This document shows positions 32,201 through 45,557 of a DNA stretch of 64,000 bases, in pieces; position 1 is the stretch's first letter, and every line of letters begins with the position of its first letter. The stretch spans positions 3,077,501-3,141,500 of the forward strand of contig JBBPUQ010000007.1 in assembly GCA_038501195.1 (NCBI GenBank), read 5' to 3'. Source of the DNA: Nemania diffusa (Eukaryota; Ascomycota; Sordariomycetes; Xylariales; Xylariaceae). The notes under the pieces were generated by a model. The model saw nothing but the letters and a program-made list of their open reading frames with translations, ran no database searches and was not told where the DNA came from. Both the position numbers and the translations under genes were made by a program.

Positions 32201-33289
32201 CGGTCCCTTTTACAGCCTGCATCCTTAGACTAGGTTACTTCTTAATTCCTTCGATCCTGTACACCGAAATTCAATTGTTCAGTGATTGATACAATGATCT
32301 CTCGTACTGTCTAGCAGGTAATACCTGAATAACATACAGGCGTTGAGGGAGCTCGCCGAGGGTATTCTAGGGTTGCATTTACTACTCTATTAGGGAACTA
32401 ACCACCGTTGATAATATCCGACAGGAAGTTCTATTAGCCTTCACGTAATACGTATCTATCAAATACCAGTATCACCATTCGTGTTCACCATGTACCCTAC
32501 ATATCCGACGTAGCGCAAAACCACGACGAACTTTGCACTAAACGAGAAAAAGCTAAAGCTGCATCGACTCTTTCTCATTACGAGCCTAGCTACGATAGAG
32601 GCTAGCAAACCCTCTATCTAACACAACCGCCAAAATGTAGGTATGGTCTTGGCTATCTCCAACACTTAATGATACAATGCATTGCGTACACCGCGGATGG
32701 TTTCTTGTTAGATCGCTAGACCTCGGGATACCTTTTCGGTAACTACCATGTGCTCACTCCCAGAGACGATGCATCCGATTCACACTGGCCGACGCGCGAT
32801 TCCGAATCCGTATCACGTAGTTCCAACTATACGACCCCGTAGTACATAATCTTAATATAGCTCTCTACATAGTCCTTAGGTAATAGGTGTCTCTCCCATG
32901 CCTGGGGTTGTATCTCGATGAGTGGTAGTCTAATTAGAGGTAAGGTTTGAGGCCATCGTATCAAACATGATAAAAAACAAGATATCAACAGTCAACGAAC
33001 CACACGCCACCGGCACGAGATAGATCCTGAGCTATTTCGCCATCGTGCTCTGTAGCAAGATAAGACATCAACATGGATCAAGAGTAGACTGCTGACCGGC
33101 AACTAGGATTAATTCAATCATTACACACTACACCTGTTACTTACTAACGGCTTCGTGCATGCCGCCTCCTCCTCCCCACATACATGAGGAGGACTGCCGC
33201 CTATATGACAGGCATATAACGGCATATAACAGGATATATGTAGATCAAGATATTCTTGATCTGAACTATTCCATTCTGTACTGTAAGCA
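29290..33289. other. Gene-free stretch, moderately AT-rich
   Basis: No ORF here has motifs, a credible start and splice structure. 31534-31616 is a 17-bp tandem repeat. 30925-31050 includes GC-rich and TCGTC/ATTATTATTGTCGTCG patches. The rest looks like decayed intergenic DNA. Confidence 0.5.
31534..31616. repeat. 17-bp tandem repeat, about 5 degenerate copies
   Basis: Units of the form CTTGTTTATCTTATCGC follow each other head to tail with point differences (for example GTTTATCTTATTGTT, GTTTATCCTAATGCT, GTTTATCCCGTCGCC). Confidence 0.7.
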
Positions 33290-34267
33290 CCTACCTACCT
33301 ACCTACCTACCGGCATATAGTTATGGAGCCCGCGGCCAGGCCCCCCTGGTCCCAAACCCCAGAAAACGCCGACCGCGCGCCCCCACTAACCCCGCTATCG
33401 CCGAGCTGCCAGCGTCTCATCTGCGCTGTCGCAAGGTCGCAAGTAGGTATCGCGAGATCTGTGTGGTCCGCGGTATCCCTTCCGCGGCAAACCCAAACCA
33501 GCCGCTGGGAACCGCCGCCGCGCCTGAAAGATGAAACAGCGACGCAGGCCCCGGGTTGCATGCGGACCGAGTAAACACGCAGGCTGGGTGCGCACGCGGA
33601 CTGGCTGGCTAAAAACAAAACAGTGCAGCGCAGCGCAGCAGCGCGCAGCAGTAGCTAGTACATACCTAGTATAGGTATGTAGGTTAGATAGGTAGGTCTT
33701 ACAGTGGGTTACAGTAGCGCAGGTAGACCTTTCGATCTAAAACACACAGAGCTGCTGCTGCTGCGCGCATGGCGTTGAGTAAAAAAAGTAAAAAAGGTTG
33801 AAAAAAAGAGGTTTCGAGTTGGAGAAGCAGAAGGGTACACGTGTACTGAAACTGCATGACACCGGTATGCAAGTAGCGAGTTAAGCGACGCGCGCGCGCT
33901 CGCAACGCAACGACCAACAACAACCCCGGCTCGCCCGTGACGTCACGCCGGCAAACCTCCAACGACCGGCGCGCCGCCGCCCGTCGGGGGGAAAGGGAGG
34001 AAATTATTTATTTTTATCCTGTTGCAGGCTTCTACCGTGCGTCTTTCTTCTTCCATCTTTTCTTCTTCCGTTTTAGCAAGTAAGAAAAAAGGAATACACC
34101 ATAACAAAAAAGACGACGACTAAATTGTAAGTGGTTTAGATCGGCGCCGCGCAGGCGTGGGGCATCATACTTACATATAGTACATACATACATACTACCT
34201 CAGTACGGCAACGGTAGAGACAGATAGATAGAGATCGGGTTCCGGAACGAGTTTAGTGTGGAAAACA

Positions 34268-34312
34268 AGCAGCACTAGCAGCACTAGCAGCACTAGCAGT
34301 AGCAGCAGCACC
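34268..34312. repeat. CAG-rich 9-bp tandem repeat
   Basis: AGCAGCACT is repeated four times head to tail and passes into AGTAGCAGCAGCACC. Confidence 0.8.
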
Positions 34313-36565
34313 GTTGCTTCGCTGGTTGGTTCTCGAAAGACCAAAAAAGCTACCATACAAACATCATCACGCGTACAGTAGCGGGCGCCGATCCCTTCCC
34401 TCTCCGAGCCTTCTCTATCAGCCCCTCGTACGATGGGCTCTGCACGTCAAGAGCGGCGTGGTCTGCCATCATATCACCATACTTACACTACTACTGCTAC
34501 TAGGTATGTATGTATGCATGTATGTCATATTCAACGGCGGGAAGAGCGCGTTTTGGCTTATATGTCTCAAGAGCGTGTTGGAGAATCTCACCAAAATAGA
34601 TAAGAGCTAGGCTAGGGGAAGCGGCGGCGGCGGCGACAGACGATACCTAGCCCCGTGGAGAGCGCCGGCGCGCCTTGTTCTGCCTAGCCTGGGGCAAGTA
34701 AAGTATGTATGTAACTAACTAAAGTATGCAGTTCGGGCTTTGAACTCTCCCTCAGCGCGCGCGGAGATTGTACGGTAATGATGGTATTGTATTATATCGT
34801 ATGTAGTGTTTGTATGTACGCACGTATGTACTCTGCCGGCGAGCCGTCTCGGCCGGATTTAATCCATTGGTAGTTCTGTTTCTCGAATTTACCAACCCCC
34901 TCCCCATCCCCAAAAGTCTAAAAAAAAACCTAAACACACATGAGGAAAAAAAAAAGAAGAGGTCTCGACCCTTTCCCCCCACCGCCGTCAGAGGCCGTAA
35001 AAGGCAGCTCTGTCTGCCGATCTTTTTGGGTGGATGGATGAATTCCCTCTTCCCCCCCGTCCCCCCCGTCCACAACACCAAACCAGCGTCCGCCGCCGCG
35101 AAAGCTGCCCGTGAGAGATCCCGCAAGGATAGGCCTTGGACCACCCGCCCAATCGCTGCTCCCCTCCCGTGATCGCGTGAAGGCTTTTGACGCATTTTCG
35201 CGTGCTAGGCATGTTTTTCGCTCGGTCATTTGCACAGGTAGGTAGTGTAGATGTAATGTATAGTGGTAGTTCTTTTTTACGGAGTACCAGTGGCGAAGGA
35301 GACATACCCTCCGCGTGCACGCGCGGGCGGGCAAATCTCCTGTGATTTTTCCCGTGGTGCGTAGTGTAGTGTAGGAACGGCGTAGGTGTGAAAGACATGT
35401 CGTTGGCGAAGGGGAGAGACACAGGACCCTTACCTGGAGGACCAAAGGGCGACCGTAGGTGAAGGGCTAGAGGCTGGAACACCGACTCTACCTGCCAGAG
35501 GCCGTGGCGAGTGCTCTCGACTGCCTGATGAGGAAAGTCTCGAGCGGAATCGAGCGTACTCATTGGCTATGGCCGCGAGTTCGCCTGCGTCGGCAAGTCT
35601 CTCTCGTTTATGTGGCTCATGGGGGAGAAAGTGGCAAAGAGTGCTTTGCTTTTTTGCTACCGCTAAACTGTCTGCTGCTACTACAGAGTACTGCTACTAC
35701 TGTCTGGGCCCGCGGCATGGGACGAAAGTACCTACATCGGTACTTATTGAGCCGCACCAACCTGTACCCTCCCTCTGCCAAGCAGATTTCGGAGCTTGTG
35801 GCTTGTAGGGCAGTGATCGGCATCGTCGTCGCACCAGATCTCGCCGAGTGAAGCAGCTACCCCGGGGCGTGATGGGAGCAGTGTGGCTCATTTTCCCTGT
35901 CCCTACATATGCCCCCTCATACTGTATACAACCCGGCCGCACGCGCGAGGGCGTTGGAGGGGGGGCCCCAGTGGTATGCTTAACGCTTGTACCTTATCGT
36001 TGTGTGAGATCTCATCCGTCAAAACCCTCATTGGCTGAGGGGACTGCCGTCGAGTCATTCGTCATTCATTCATGTGTCTTCTGTGGCTCACGCAACGCAG
36101 CGTCTATCCGTCGTCCAAGCCACTGTGGCGATGGGACACCGAGAGAGACAGGCGAGAGCTACCGCGAATAGAAGTTCTAGCTGAGTGCGACTAGTGGTGA
36201 TGTGGAACAATTTCGATGCTCTGGGCGCTTCCATCCCCAAATCCTCACCGCCCTGTCGAGCTGAACGTGTCCTCTTTCGCAATCCCTTATTGGAAGATCT
36301 CGAGAGATGAGACGATAGAGGCAACGATGATAATTTGATCATTTCACGTGGTTTGGAGGCCTCAGTTTTGCAAACCACCATCATTTACAATAAACCGCAT
36401 ATCGGACAAGCCCAACCCAACCTAACCCAACCCCCCCGGACGCAGGCCACGTACATTGTTACGCAAATTGGCAGTTGACTTTTTGACATGCGGCCACGCG
36501 GGTCTGATTTTCGAGAGGTTATTTCATTCGGCGTAGATATGTCAAACCGCGGCATTCGACAAATC

Positions 36566-36592
36566 CGTGTGCGTGTGTGTGTGTGTGTGTGT
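36566..36592. repeat. (TG)n microsatellite
   Basis: Continuous GTGTG run with one GC interruption near its start. Confidence 0.85.
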
Positions 36593-36618
36593 CAGGTACG
36601 TGATGCGTTATCTCGCAA

Positions 36619-36649
36619 CAGCTGCTGCTACTGTTGCTACTGTTGTTAT

Positions 36650-36684
<35 letters not shown>

Positions 36685-36685
36685 T
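36619..36685. repeat. (CTG)n / (TTG) trinucleotide tract
   Basis: Begins as a mixed GCTGCTGCTACTGTTG run and becomes an uninterrupted stretch of CTG units (about 36653-36681). A second mixed CTG/CCG tract lies at about 36888-36915. The ORFs through these tracts are homopolymers and are not supported as genes. Confidence 0.85.
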
Positions 36686-39600
36686 ATTATGTAGGGCGTT
36701 TCGTTGCAACCGGGTATCCGGAAACATCATGTACAAGAGCCGTTACTCGCTACCATTCATTGTCCGTCTGTCCGTACACCGTGGACGTGGGGTGGTCGTG
36801 TGTGTCGGGGGTCCCGCTCGGCGCCCAAGCCTCCCGCGGCGAAGAGACTCGAGTAATTACTTTGTAGATCGGCATTACCTGTGGCGTGCGCTGCTGCTGC
36901 TGCCGCTGCCGCTGCTATGTATGTATGTAGACGATCGCTGAACCCTCGACCGTGCAGGTACATCGGTACTGGTGCGGTACCAGGCATGACGTTTGGTCGC
37001 ACAACCCTATTAAATCGACAGTGAGCTGCAGGATCCGGCGTTTTCCCAAATAGATGGTATGGTTGTGCAAGTATGGTGCCACCCAGCTTGCCACCAGCTG
37101 CGCCTCGGTCGGAACAGCATCCCCATACACACACCATGTACGTAGATGATGATGTTGATGATGATGATGATGTTATTATAGTAGCCTACCGTCGTCCTCT
37201 CTCTTCGTCCCCGTCCCCCCCCCTCCCCCCTCTGCTACTATACTGTTGTTGCTGCTGCTACTACTGCTCCTATCTCGCATGCTGGTTGTCGAGTTTCGAA
37301 CCTGGGGCCGGGTGTCCGCTGCAGTCCATCTCCAGCCAGTGGGACACGAGGTGCGAATCCTATACTAGATTGCCCTCCCACATGTGCATGATAGGAGGAG
37401 AGAGCGGGCAGCCCATGTAACCCTCGAAGGTTCAGCAGACACACTCGAGAGGGGGAGAGAAGAACCTCTTGGCGGGACAAGTCATACATCGGTAGAACAT
37501 CTCCATCGGTTGTCGGCGTCGGCGTGGCTCCCAGAAATCTTATACTCAACGCGGCGTGGGACTAGAGAGCGTGTGTATACGGCGGCGGGTTTGGGTGGAT
37601 GGGATAATTCAAGGTGTTGAGGAAAGTTGGAGCTCGCGAGCTACCTACATACTTACCTATAGGGATCCATGCCCATGTCCACCGACAGGCTCAGGCAGCT
37701 TGCAGCACCTGGTCCGCGCTGTTGAATCCAGCTTAGCGGTGTGTTTGGGCGCAGGGATCGCGTTGGAGTCGAGCTGTTACAGTTACATACATGACCATGC
37801 CGTGGCGGACTCAGGTATCATGCTGATGATATCGTGATCGTACGATAGCATACGATGGGGGAGCCGCTATTGCTGCTTCCCTGCGTCGGAAAAAGGAAGA
37901 CCAGAAATGACCGTCGTGGTTGGCTGGCAAGCTGCGAGGCAAGGCATGCCATGAGATCTATTGGTGGCATCGTAGAGTGTCAAAGATGCGGATAGGGAAG
38001 ACAGCGGTATCCCGGTAGATGCAGTAGTATAATCTGTCCTGTAGACCCTACCTACCTACCTGCTATTACCTACTATTACCTATATGTACATACATAACAC
38101 TACTAAAGACCCTTGGACTTGGACTTGCATACCTACCCGGGGTAGGGTATGCAGGGAGGTATATCAGATATGAAAGTAATAGGTACTGTGCCGTACATAT
38201 TTCCGACTGTGGCGGTACAGCCGCATCTGCAGTACCTACCTACATATCTATCTACATATAGTACGGCCAGATGCAAGAGAGAGGCAACGGAAAGCCACGC
38301 GTTCTTCGTGGCAAATGAGAGAAAGAAAATACACAACTAGAGCGCAAAAGCAAGGGGGTTGGTTACACGGGGTTCGACATAAGCTGAGATAGAAAGCGAC
38401 TTCATACTATAGCATTGGTCCGCAAGGGCGATAAGGAACACGCAGGCCACCACTCGAGAAGCCTGGCGGTGCTGGGGATCCGGGTGGATGGGTGGCCGAG
38501 GTCCTGTAACGTGGCTTAACACAGCATATCGTGGCTTCAGGTGCCGTTTTCACACTACCCAAGGGCTAGGGTCCACTGGAGAACTCTGGCGTGTTGTCTT
38601 GAACTATGGCTTACCCGAATAATGCATCCACTACTGTACATAGGGTGTTGTGATACTTAGCTGAATGATTAATGATTAGTGATGCCAATGTAGGTACCTA
38701 CATTAGACCTAAGCACGTTATCTATTTATTGTTTGCTAATTAGGTATCCCTTGGATGCTTCTCGTCTCGCAAGGACTTACGTAGATTAGTCCTAGTCGTA
38801 TGTAGCCGTACGCGTAGTTAACGGTAGCTAGTTCAGATCACAACCTCTTAGCGAGATCAGAACCCATCCAGGTAGAGAGCTGTATGTACGGCCTTTGGTA
38901 GCGAGCACTATCGTCGACCTGGTTTTTCATGAGCTTACTACGTACCCGCCCTACCGTGGCGCCCGGAGGCTGAGTGCCTGGCGCAACTAGCAAACTGCTG
39001 TGCATACACAGAGCACGGGAAAAACGTGATCTCGAAGAGGGTCCGTCCGAGAATACCCGGATGCCCGTGACAAATCTCTCTCTCTATCTCTCCATCTCTC
39101 TTTCGACACAGAAAGTGGCCTAAGGGACATTCGCGCCATCGAGAAAAGACGCCGCCATAGCCGTGAGGGGAATGTCGATAGGTATACCGGCAAGCCCACC
39201 GGCTGCAATGATCGGGCTATTATTCCACTCGTATTATGCGCTTACGTCGCGAAAATACCCACGGTAGGTTAGGTATGTATGTACTGCGTACGTATGTATG
39301 TAGGCAGGGAGTCTGTCTGCAAGTATACTGTACAGAATTTCGACGTTGAGTCTCTGAATCGAACCTAGTTACCGGTCATCGAAGATCTCGAGGCAGAACT
39401 AACTACCTCCTCCTACCTACGGTACATGCATACACTAGATAGGTACCGAGTATAGTGTACAGTAGTGTTGGTATATGTAATAGCATAGGTATTATTATGC
39501 TTAAGAAGGCAAAGAAGGCGAAGAAGGCCAAATTCCAATAGGATGGGTCGAAATTAAGTACCATTGTTCGATGGGATGGCAATTCCTCACAGGCCCGTTT

Positions 39601-41393
39601 CAATGTTTCAATGTTTCATGTTTGCGGGGGAGCTGTCTGGGCTCTGGCCTGGGCCTAGATAGCCGGATGTATTTCTCCGCCCGGGTCTAGATCCAGCATA
39701 CCGTGGAATGCATGGAACCCGCTAGCGACGGATGGATGGCCCAGCAGCTTATTGCTTATTAGTCAAGCCACCACTCTCGCCCCTTGCTCTGTCCTTGTGA
39801 AGCCACCGGCGGGACGTGAGATTCGAAGGATGGCTAATAGTCTAGAATATTACAGAATATTAGATGCGCCCTACGCAAGCATCGTACGTTTCAATCGAAG
39901 GGGGACTCTCACCGACCATTCGTTTGGGTACCATCGCTACAGTGTACGAACGCGACCGACGTGGAGATGGTGCATTGACAAGGAACTCCCTGCCATAGGT
40001 AGGTCGAGTCTGCCCTTCGCGCGGTATTCTGTACATGCTTCGCTATACACTACCTACCTATTGTGTACACCACCTACACTGCCGAGCAACTGCCGTGGGT
40101 AGGGACCTGAAAGCCCTACAGCGCTATACTGTGTAGGCATCGACCGTGCGTACAGGGCTCTATCGCCTATCTGTGTACTATTTGGCGATATGCGCCAGGG
40201 CTGGCCAGGGCAAGCCAGAAGACCCATGCTGACAATCCAAGGCTGCTGCTGCACAGCTAGCTTCAGCAGAGTCTAGACCCCGTGTTCTAGCGTGGGTGCG
40301 CTCCTGTCCCCTGGAGCCCTGCGACACGACGTCACGATTGGAGCAGGGGTTGCGAAGAGTTCGCGCTCACTCGCCCCGGGGCGACGGCACAGCGCGCGCG
40401 GGAACCCGGGTGTTTGTTTGCATTGACCGATTGCCTATACAGGCACAACTCGCTTGAATGAGAAACCCGTTTGAAGGGGCTAATTGTTCGACGACCTTTG
40501 TTGATAAACGTGGCTGCGCTGAGTGGCCGAGGTCAACCGTAGAATATAGTACAGAGCTCGCATAAACATATCGCCTCCAATGTAATCTTTTGATTCGTCC
40601 GTGAGCGCCGGTAAGTGACGGTTTAATTAAGTCGAGTGTACATAAGCTTCCCGTTTAGTAAAGTGTAATTAAACCAGCGCCTCGGTGCAACTATAATCAC
40701 AAGAACTCAATAATTGTTGCCGTAAATGCTACCGCACGATCGACAGTGGCCCACCACCATTTGATATCACAGCTCCGACATACGATAAATAGCCGCTATT
40801 CAAAGATTTGGTAATGCAGAGTTTGTTGGATATTGGTTACAAATCGGAACCATTACCTAACATTAGATACACTTAGCAATAACCCACAATCCATAGACGC
40901 AAGCGATATTGGACGCAATGCGGTGAATGTTTTGCGCCAGTAAGATACCATGACCTTAAGCGGGTGGCCTTCCATGTCCAGGACTGTCCATAGAGTCGGA
41001 GGCATGGCTCGCTGTACGTATGTGTGAAATTTGCGTGTCTGCCTGTACCTATTGTGAAAAGGGTACCTCACAATACAACGGGCTGCGCGCATCATCGAAG
41101 TGGAGGTGAAAGGGTGCATCAGATAGCCAAGCTATACTTCTTTTCTCATCTATTCATCATCGCAATGTATCGGACCCGAAAATCATTCGACAAGGGAAAC
41201 AAGCGGCCCCTGAAAGGGGGTGGTATCTTTGAATGCACCTCCTCGAACGCCAACAAAATAAAAATGAAACCAAAGAAAGCCAGCCGTAGTCGCGTATTCA
41301 TCAGTCGATTGAATTATATATCGAGAATCTTGGCCTTCTATGTTCGCAAGAACACAATTTCGCCACCCAAAAATGCCCGTCCTGTGTACCCAG

Positions 41394-44300
41394 TTAGAAT
41401 GTAAATCGTAGTTCATAGCCAGTCGTTGTGCGGTATGCGCTGTGCGCTGATTTCCCGTCCCCTTCCGGGATATCAACCGCCATCATCTCCCACTCTGTCT
41501 TGGTCTGGGGCACATTGAAATCCACCTCGGCAACTTCGAGAACCATGTCTTGACCTTCTGATAGTTGGCGGATCACATCATCGTCTAGTTCGACTTCTAG
41601 GCCGCCCCCGAGCACACGGAGAGCTCGGGTGATTCTTGTGGGATCGATGTTCCATTTTGCGGTGACTCGAGAAACGAAGTTGGACAGCGTTCTCTCGGTC
41701 AAGTATACTGCTCGGTGTAGTCTTCGCTCGTCGGGGTCTATAGACTGCTTTCGTGCAATGTAAAAACATGCGATGGGCTTGACTGGCGTCTCAGTAGGCG
41801 GCTTGTAAGAATGGTCTACTCCGAGTGCTTCAATCCAACCACTTAGATTGCCGGCATCATCAGTTTTACGAATCTTGGTAGGCTGATCCGAGAGCTGACG
41901 GGATTCCACACCCGTATGTCTCTCTGTCCATGGTGCCGCGCCCGTAGCTTGCGATTGTAAGGACAACGAACTGGGCGAAGGTGAAACTAGTGAAGATTCG
42001 GCGACGGAATTTCTCGCACTTCGAGCTTGCCAGGCCGCGCTCTCCTTTGAATCCACTCTTGCCAGGTCGGCAGACTCCCCAGGAAGGCTAACAGGATGAA
42101 GATCCGGGTCGTCTAAATCTTCTCCCTGTAGGTAGAGAATGCTCACGGGACGAGGACTGCTAAACATGTCTTGTAATGTTTGGAGCTTAAAGTTTAAGTC
42201 GTCTTCCAGGGACGGCCGTGCATTCCCACCATCCGTAGAGCTCACCGAAGACATGGACCAAGTTCGCTTGTGTTTTGGGGCTTTCCCAGGCCGCTGATGG
42301 TCCTGACCCTTGCCATGCGCGCCACCTCGTTTCCGCTTCCCAAAGTCCTTCCCACCACTTTCCGCCTGCGCAATTTGTTGCTTTAACTTGTCAATCGACT
42401 TTTTAACGTGAGCCACGTCGTTAGAGAGCTTCCTCTCGGCGCCATGGTCTCGAAACAACTTTACTTTGCAATAACATATTTCAGAAGCCGGGTCGGGGGG
42501 TGGTGACGACTCGGATGTCGATATTACACGCGTTTTTGCACAAAGTCGCACGGGAATGCCCTTGACACCCTTCGAGTGGCTGAAGTCAGTAGAGAGAAAG
42601 TTAAAGCGGACTGCAATGTTACACTCTGCAACACCATTCACGCCGGGCGTCCAGGTCACACAGAACCCATCAAAAGAGGAGGTCTCGAGTTCGATCCGGG
42701 TCCGTTTGTCGTTTCCTTCGACTGGCTGCCCTGCCTCGACATACTCAACAGCCTGGAGCTTGCCCCCACGCTGATGTGCCTCGTTTGTTCCACGGCCCTC
42801 TTTCCATAAGCTCCAGCATACACCGGGCTTTTGTCGTTGCTGATCGTCCTCGAACGAAATACGTATAAAGGTGCGGTATCTTGTACCGGGGGTTATGGGT
42901 AATGTAGAGCCGGTGTCCAGGATAGATAATGAATAAGCTTGGCCTTTGTTAAGATATGTGACTGGGATCTCATCAGCGTGCCTAATCATAGCAGTAGGAG
43001 CATTTAGAGTGCAGTGGAAACGAAATTTATCTGCCGTCGGTGGTAGCGCGTGGCTCATGCCGATACCAAATTGCCTGGGCTGGAACGCTAGCACTGGCGG
43101 TGAATGGGAATGGGAATGGAAAGCCACATCCATAGGCCCCATGCGATCTACTGGGCCCTCTGAGCTCAGCGGAGATCCATCGTGGTCCATCGTCTCGTAA
43201 CCGGTATCATGGTGCACGAAAGTCGAAGGCGCATATGTAGGTTGATGAGGAGCCGGCTGTATAAACGGATCGAAGGGTGGGTGGAACTGCTGGGGTGCCA
43301 TAGCAGGTTGGAAATGAGGTATATGCATCATTCCGGGACCAGCATGGATGGCCGAGTCGCTGGTGGGCATAGACAATGGAGTGCTGAGGCCCATCCCAAT
43401 CCCAAGAGACGGCGTGTGCAAATCGCCGGCCTGAGGGTGATAAAGCGTGTTCGTGCCGCCAGGCGTGGGGGTATAATAGCCTGGTGGCTGATTCGCAAAA
43501 GCGCTGAAAGAGTAAGAATTCGGATCTAATAATGAAGGCGTGAATCTCCACTCGGCGCCAGAAGCCCTCGGCGTGGGATCTTGATCCCGAAAAGCATCTG
43601 GAGCAACATTTTGGTGACTAGAAATTCCTCCTCTAGTTAGTAGGTGGTTTTTGTTTTGAAGGTATAAGACCTAATCTATCTCCCGGGTAGCTTGTCGCAA
43701 ACTGGGGGATCCCTTAGTCAGGCGGTGGTGGGACGGCGGGATTACCCCGCGCGCACGCGCTCTGCTCTCTCCTGCGCAAGGGTCGAGTAGTTGGGTCGCG
43801 AGTAGCTTTCCTCAGCTGGTTAAGCGTGATCGCATATCCCGCACCGCCTTACTCATCCTGCCTAGTGAAGTAAAATAGCTGGGTGGGGAGAAAAAAACAC
43901 GGCCGTCAATGAGAGGTGAGGGTTAATGAAGCTTAAAAAAACCCATATCTAGAAAGAAAAGAATTACACATACCGCTCCGGTCCTAGTCCCGGGGGTCCG
44001 AGAGTTGAACTGTCTACGACTAAGGGTGGCTGAGACGCCGCCGTAGATGATGTTGGCCCTGCTGTGCTAATCTCGGGGAATTGCTGTCGAAACTCGGCAA
44101 GCAGATCGTCGGCAGGCTTCTGCGCACTGGTTCTAGAAGTGAGAGGCATGTTAGCGAAGCACAAAAAAAGTATCATAAACATAACTGAGCATCAAGCACG
44201 TGCACAGCCATATGATTATCGACTTAGCAAGTAAGCGCGCCGCCAGTCGTGCGACTACTATAATCATAGGATAATCCCCCGGGCGTGTGCTCTATGAGAT

Positions 44301-44448
44301 CTATGAGATCGGTTGAGAGAGCGGTTTTTACAACGCCTGCCATGCCAAACCCGCGGCTGGGCGTGCACGCATGCTTGATTGACTTTATTGCTTGGGATGG
44401 ACAGAGAAGTCAGACGCTGGTTAGACCTGCTCACCTTTGGCGGAACAT
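41394..44448 (-). CDS. Grainyhead/CP2-family transcription factor, 3 exons
   Basis: Exons on the minus strand: 44448-44435 (14 nt), 44132-43974 and 43617-41394; introns of 302 and 356 nt with GTGAGC...CTAG and GTATGT...CTAG ends and CTAAC branch points. Phases agree and give 798 residues starting MFRQRTSAQKP. An alternative start at ATG 44150-44148, inside intron 1, would give MPLTSRTSAQKP with the same frame after it. Residues about 80-245 are Pro/His/Gly-rich. The CP2/Grainyhead DNA-binding domain spans about 250-470 (FRFHCTLNAPTAMIR, YRTFIRISFEDD, CVTWTPGVNG, IPVRLCAKTRVI). A coiled stretch and a basic KRKRGG/KHKRTW region (probable nuclear signal) follow. About 680-770 forms the ubiquitin-like/dimerisation domain (PIACFYIARK...DMVLEVAEVDF). 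Fungal members are reported to act in cell-wall remodelling and conidial development. Confidence 0.92.
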
Positions 44449-45513
44449 GGCGAGACGGCACGGCTGCCGTCACGGAGACAGCGAACCCGTAGAAAGGTGC
44501 AAAATGAGCCCGGCCACAAAAAAAGGATCCTGGATGGGGTAAATAAGAGGACGTCCGATTTCAGGCACAACCCGGACTTGCGTGCGTCTATCGTATTGTG
44601 CTGTATTGTAGGGTAGCGTGGCGGAGCGCAGCGCAGCGCTGTGTGTATTTACAACGAGCTGCGCGGGTTAGAAGATAGGCAGATAGGCAAATAAGCCAAA
44701 CAACCAAATCAAGGGTTGGCGCGGCGTGGTTATCTGGCAGAGCCGGAGCCTCGTCGTCTTGCCCTGGCTGTCGTGTTCCACGCGTCTTAGTGGCCAAGGG
44801 AGAGAATGGCCAGCCGCAGAGACGATGAAACAGCCGGCGGACAGGCTATTATTATTGCTTCAGTGTGAATGAAATCTGACGGGCGAGTTGGCCGTCACAG
44901 ACCCGCGAGCGGATTATTATGCGCCAGCCGGAGCTCGGTGAGATGAGGGATGAAGAAGCGATTAAGTGGTTGGCTGGCCAGCTGGCTGTTATTCAGGCAG
45001 GCAGGCAGTGTGAAGTCGATGCGGTCCCAGCCGCGGGTCTCATAGGCTGGGGACGGGGGGGGCAAGAGGGCGCTGGTGACTGGCTCTCACCCTGCACCCT
45101 TCGTTACAACGAGCGCGCAAAAATGGCGGAAGGCGGGACGGAGTACAGAAGGCACTGTAGAATAAGACTGGCAAGCGAGAGGTGAGGGGTGGGTGTACGG
45201 TACCAGCGCGGTGGGATTTGGGATTGCAATTGGGATTAATACATGTAGAAATCGCACGATGTCCGTACAACAACAACGACCAGAACCGCAACGGCGCGAA
45301 CAGGAAACCAGAACAACGTTCAAATATAATAGCGAGCGTGATGAGATTGAACGAGCCAAATAAAACGGGGGAAATAAAGGCGACCAACTGACACCCAGAC
45401 GGATGGATATGCTAAGATGGTAGGTAGGCAGGTACCTTATGTATGTAGCATGTATGTTGGTAGGTATATATGTATATTCTGGAGGCCCGGTGTTCTGTAG
45501 GGTAGGCAGTCTA

Positions 45514-45557
<44 letters not shown>

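Larger units (their letters stand above)
33290..41393. other. Long gene-free, simple-sequence-rich region downstream of the Grainyhead gene
   Basis: No gene is supported on either strand over 8 kb. In contrast to the AT-rich deserts at the left, this DNA is balanced to GC-rich and full of simple sequence: CCTACCTACC runs (33290-33312), TATGTATG (34505-34525), GCGGCGGCGG (34621-34640), CAG and CTG tracts, TG runs and GATGAT. Long pyrimidine stretches are frequent (34030-34075, 34895-35060). 40800-41393 probably includes the 3' UTR of the minus-strand Grainyhead gene. Long regulatory sequence or non-coding RNA is possible but not shown. Confidence 0.5.

Noticed and set aside
34752..35563. Overlapping ORFs of 100-190 codons on both strands
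   Set aside because: They run through pyrimidine-rich simple sequence, overlap each other in several frames and contain no motif or splice pattern.
36405..36440. CCCAACCCAACCTAACCCAACCCC run resembling telomeric repeats
   Set aside because: The units are irregular (CCCAA mixed with one CCTAA), the run is short, and it lies in the middle of a gene desert. No telomere-associated structure surrounds it.
36488..36941. ORFs encoding poly-Cys, poly-Leu or poly-Ala
   Set aside because: These are translations of the TG and CTG tracts in successive frames.
37270..37300. GGTTCGAAACT on the minus strand, B-box-like
   Set aside because: Flanking bases do not form a T-stem and no acceptor stem is found.
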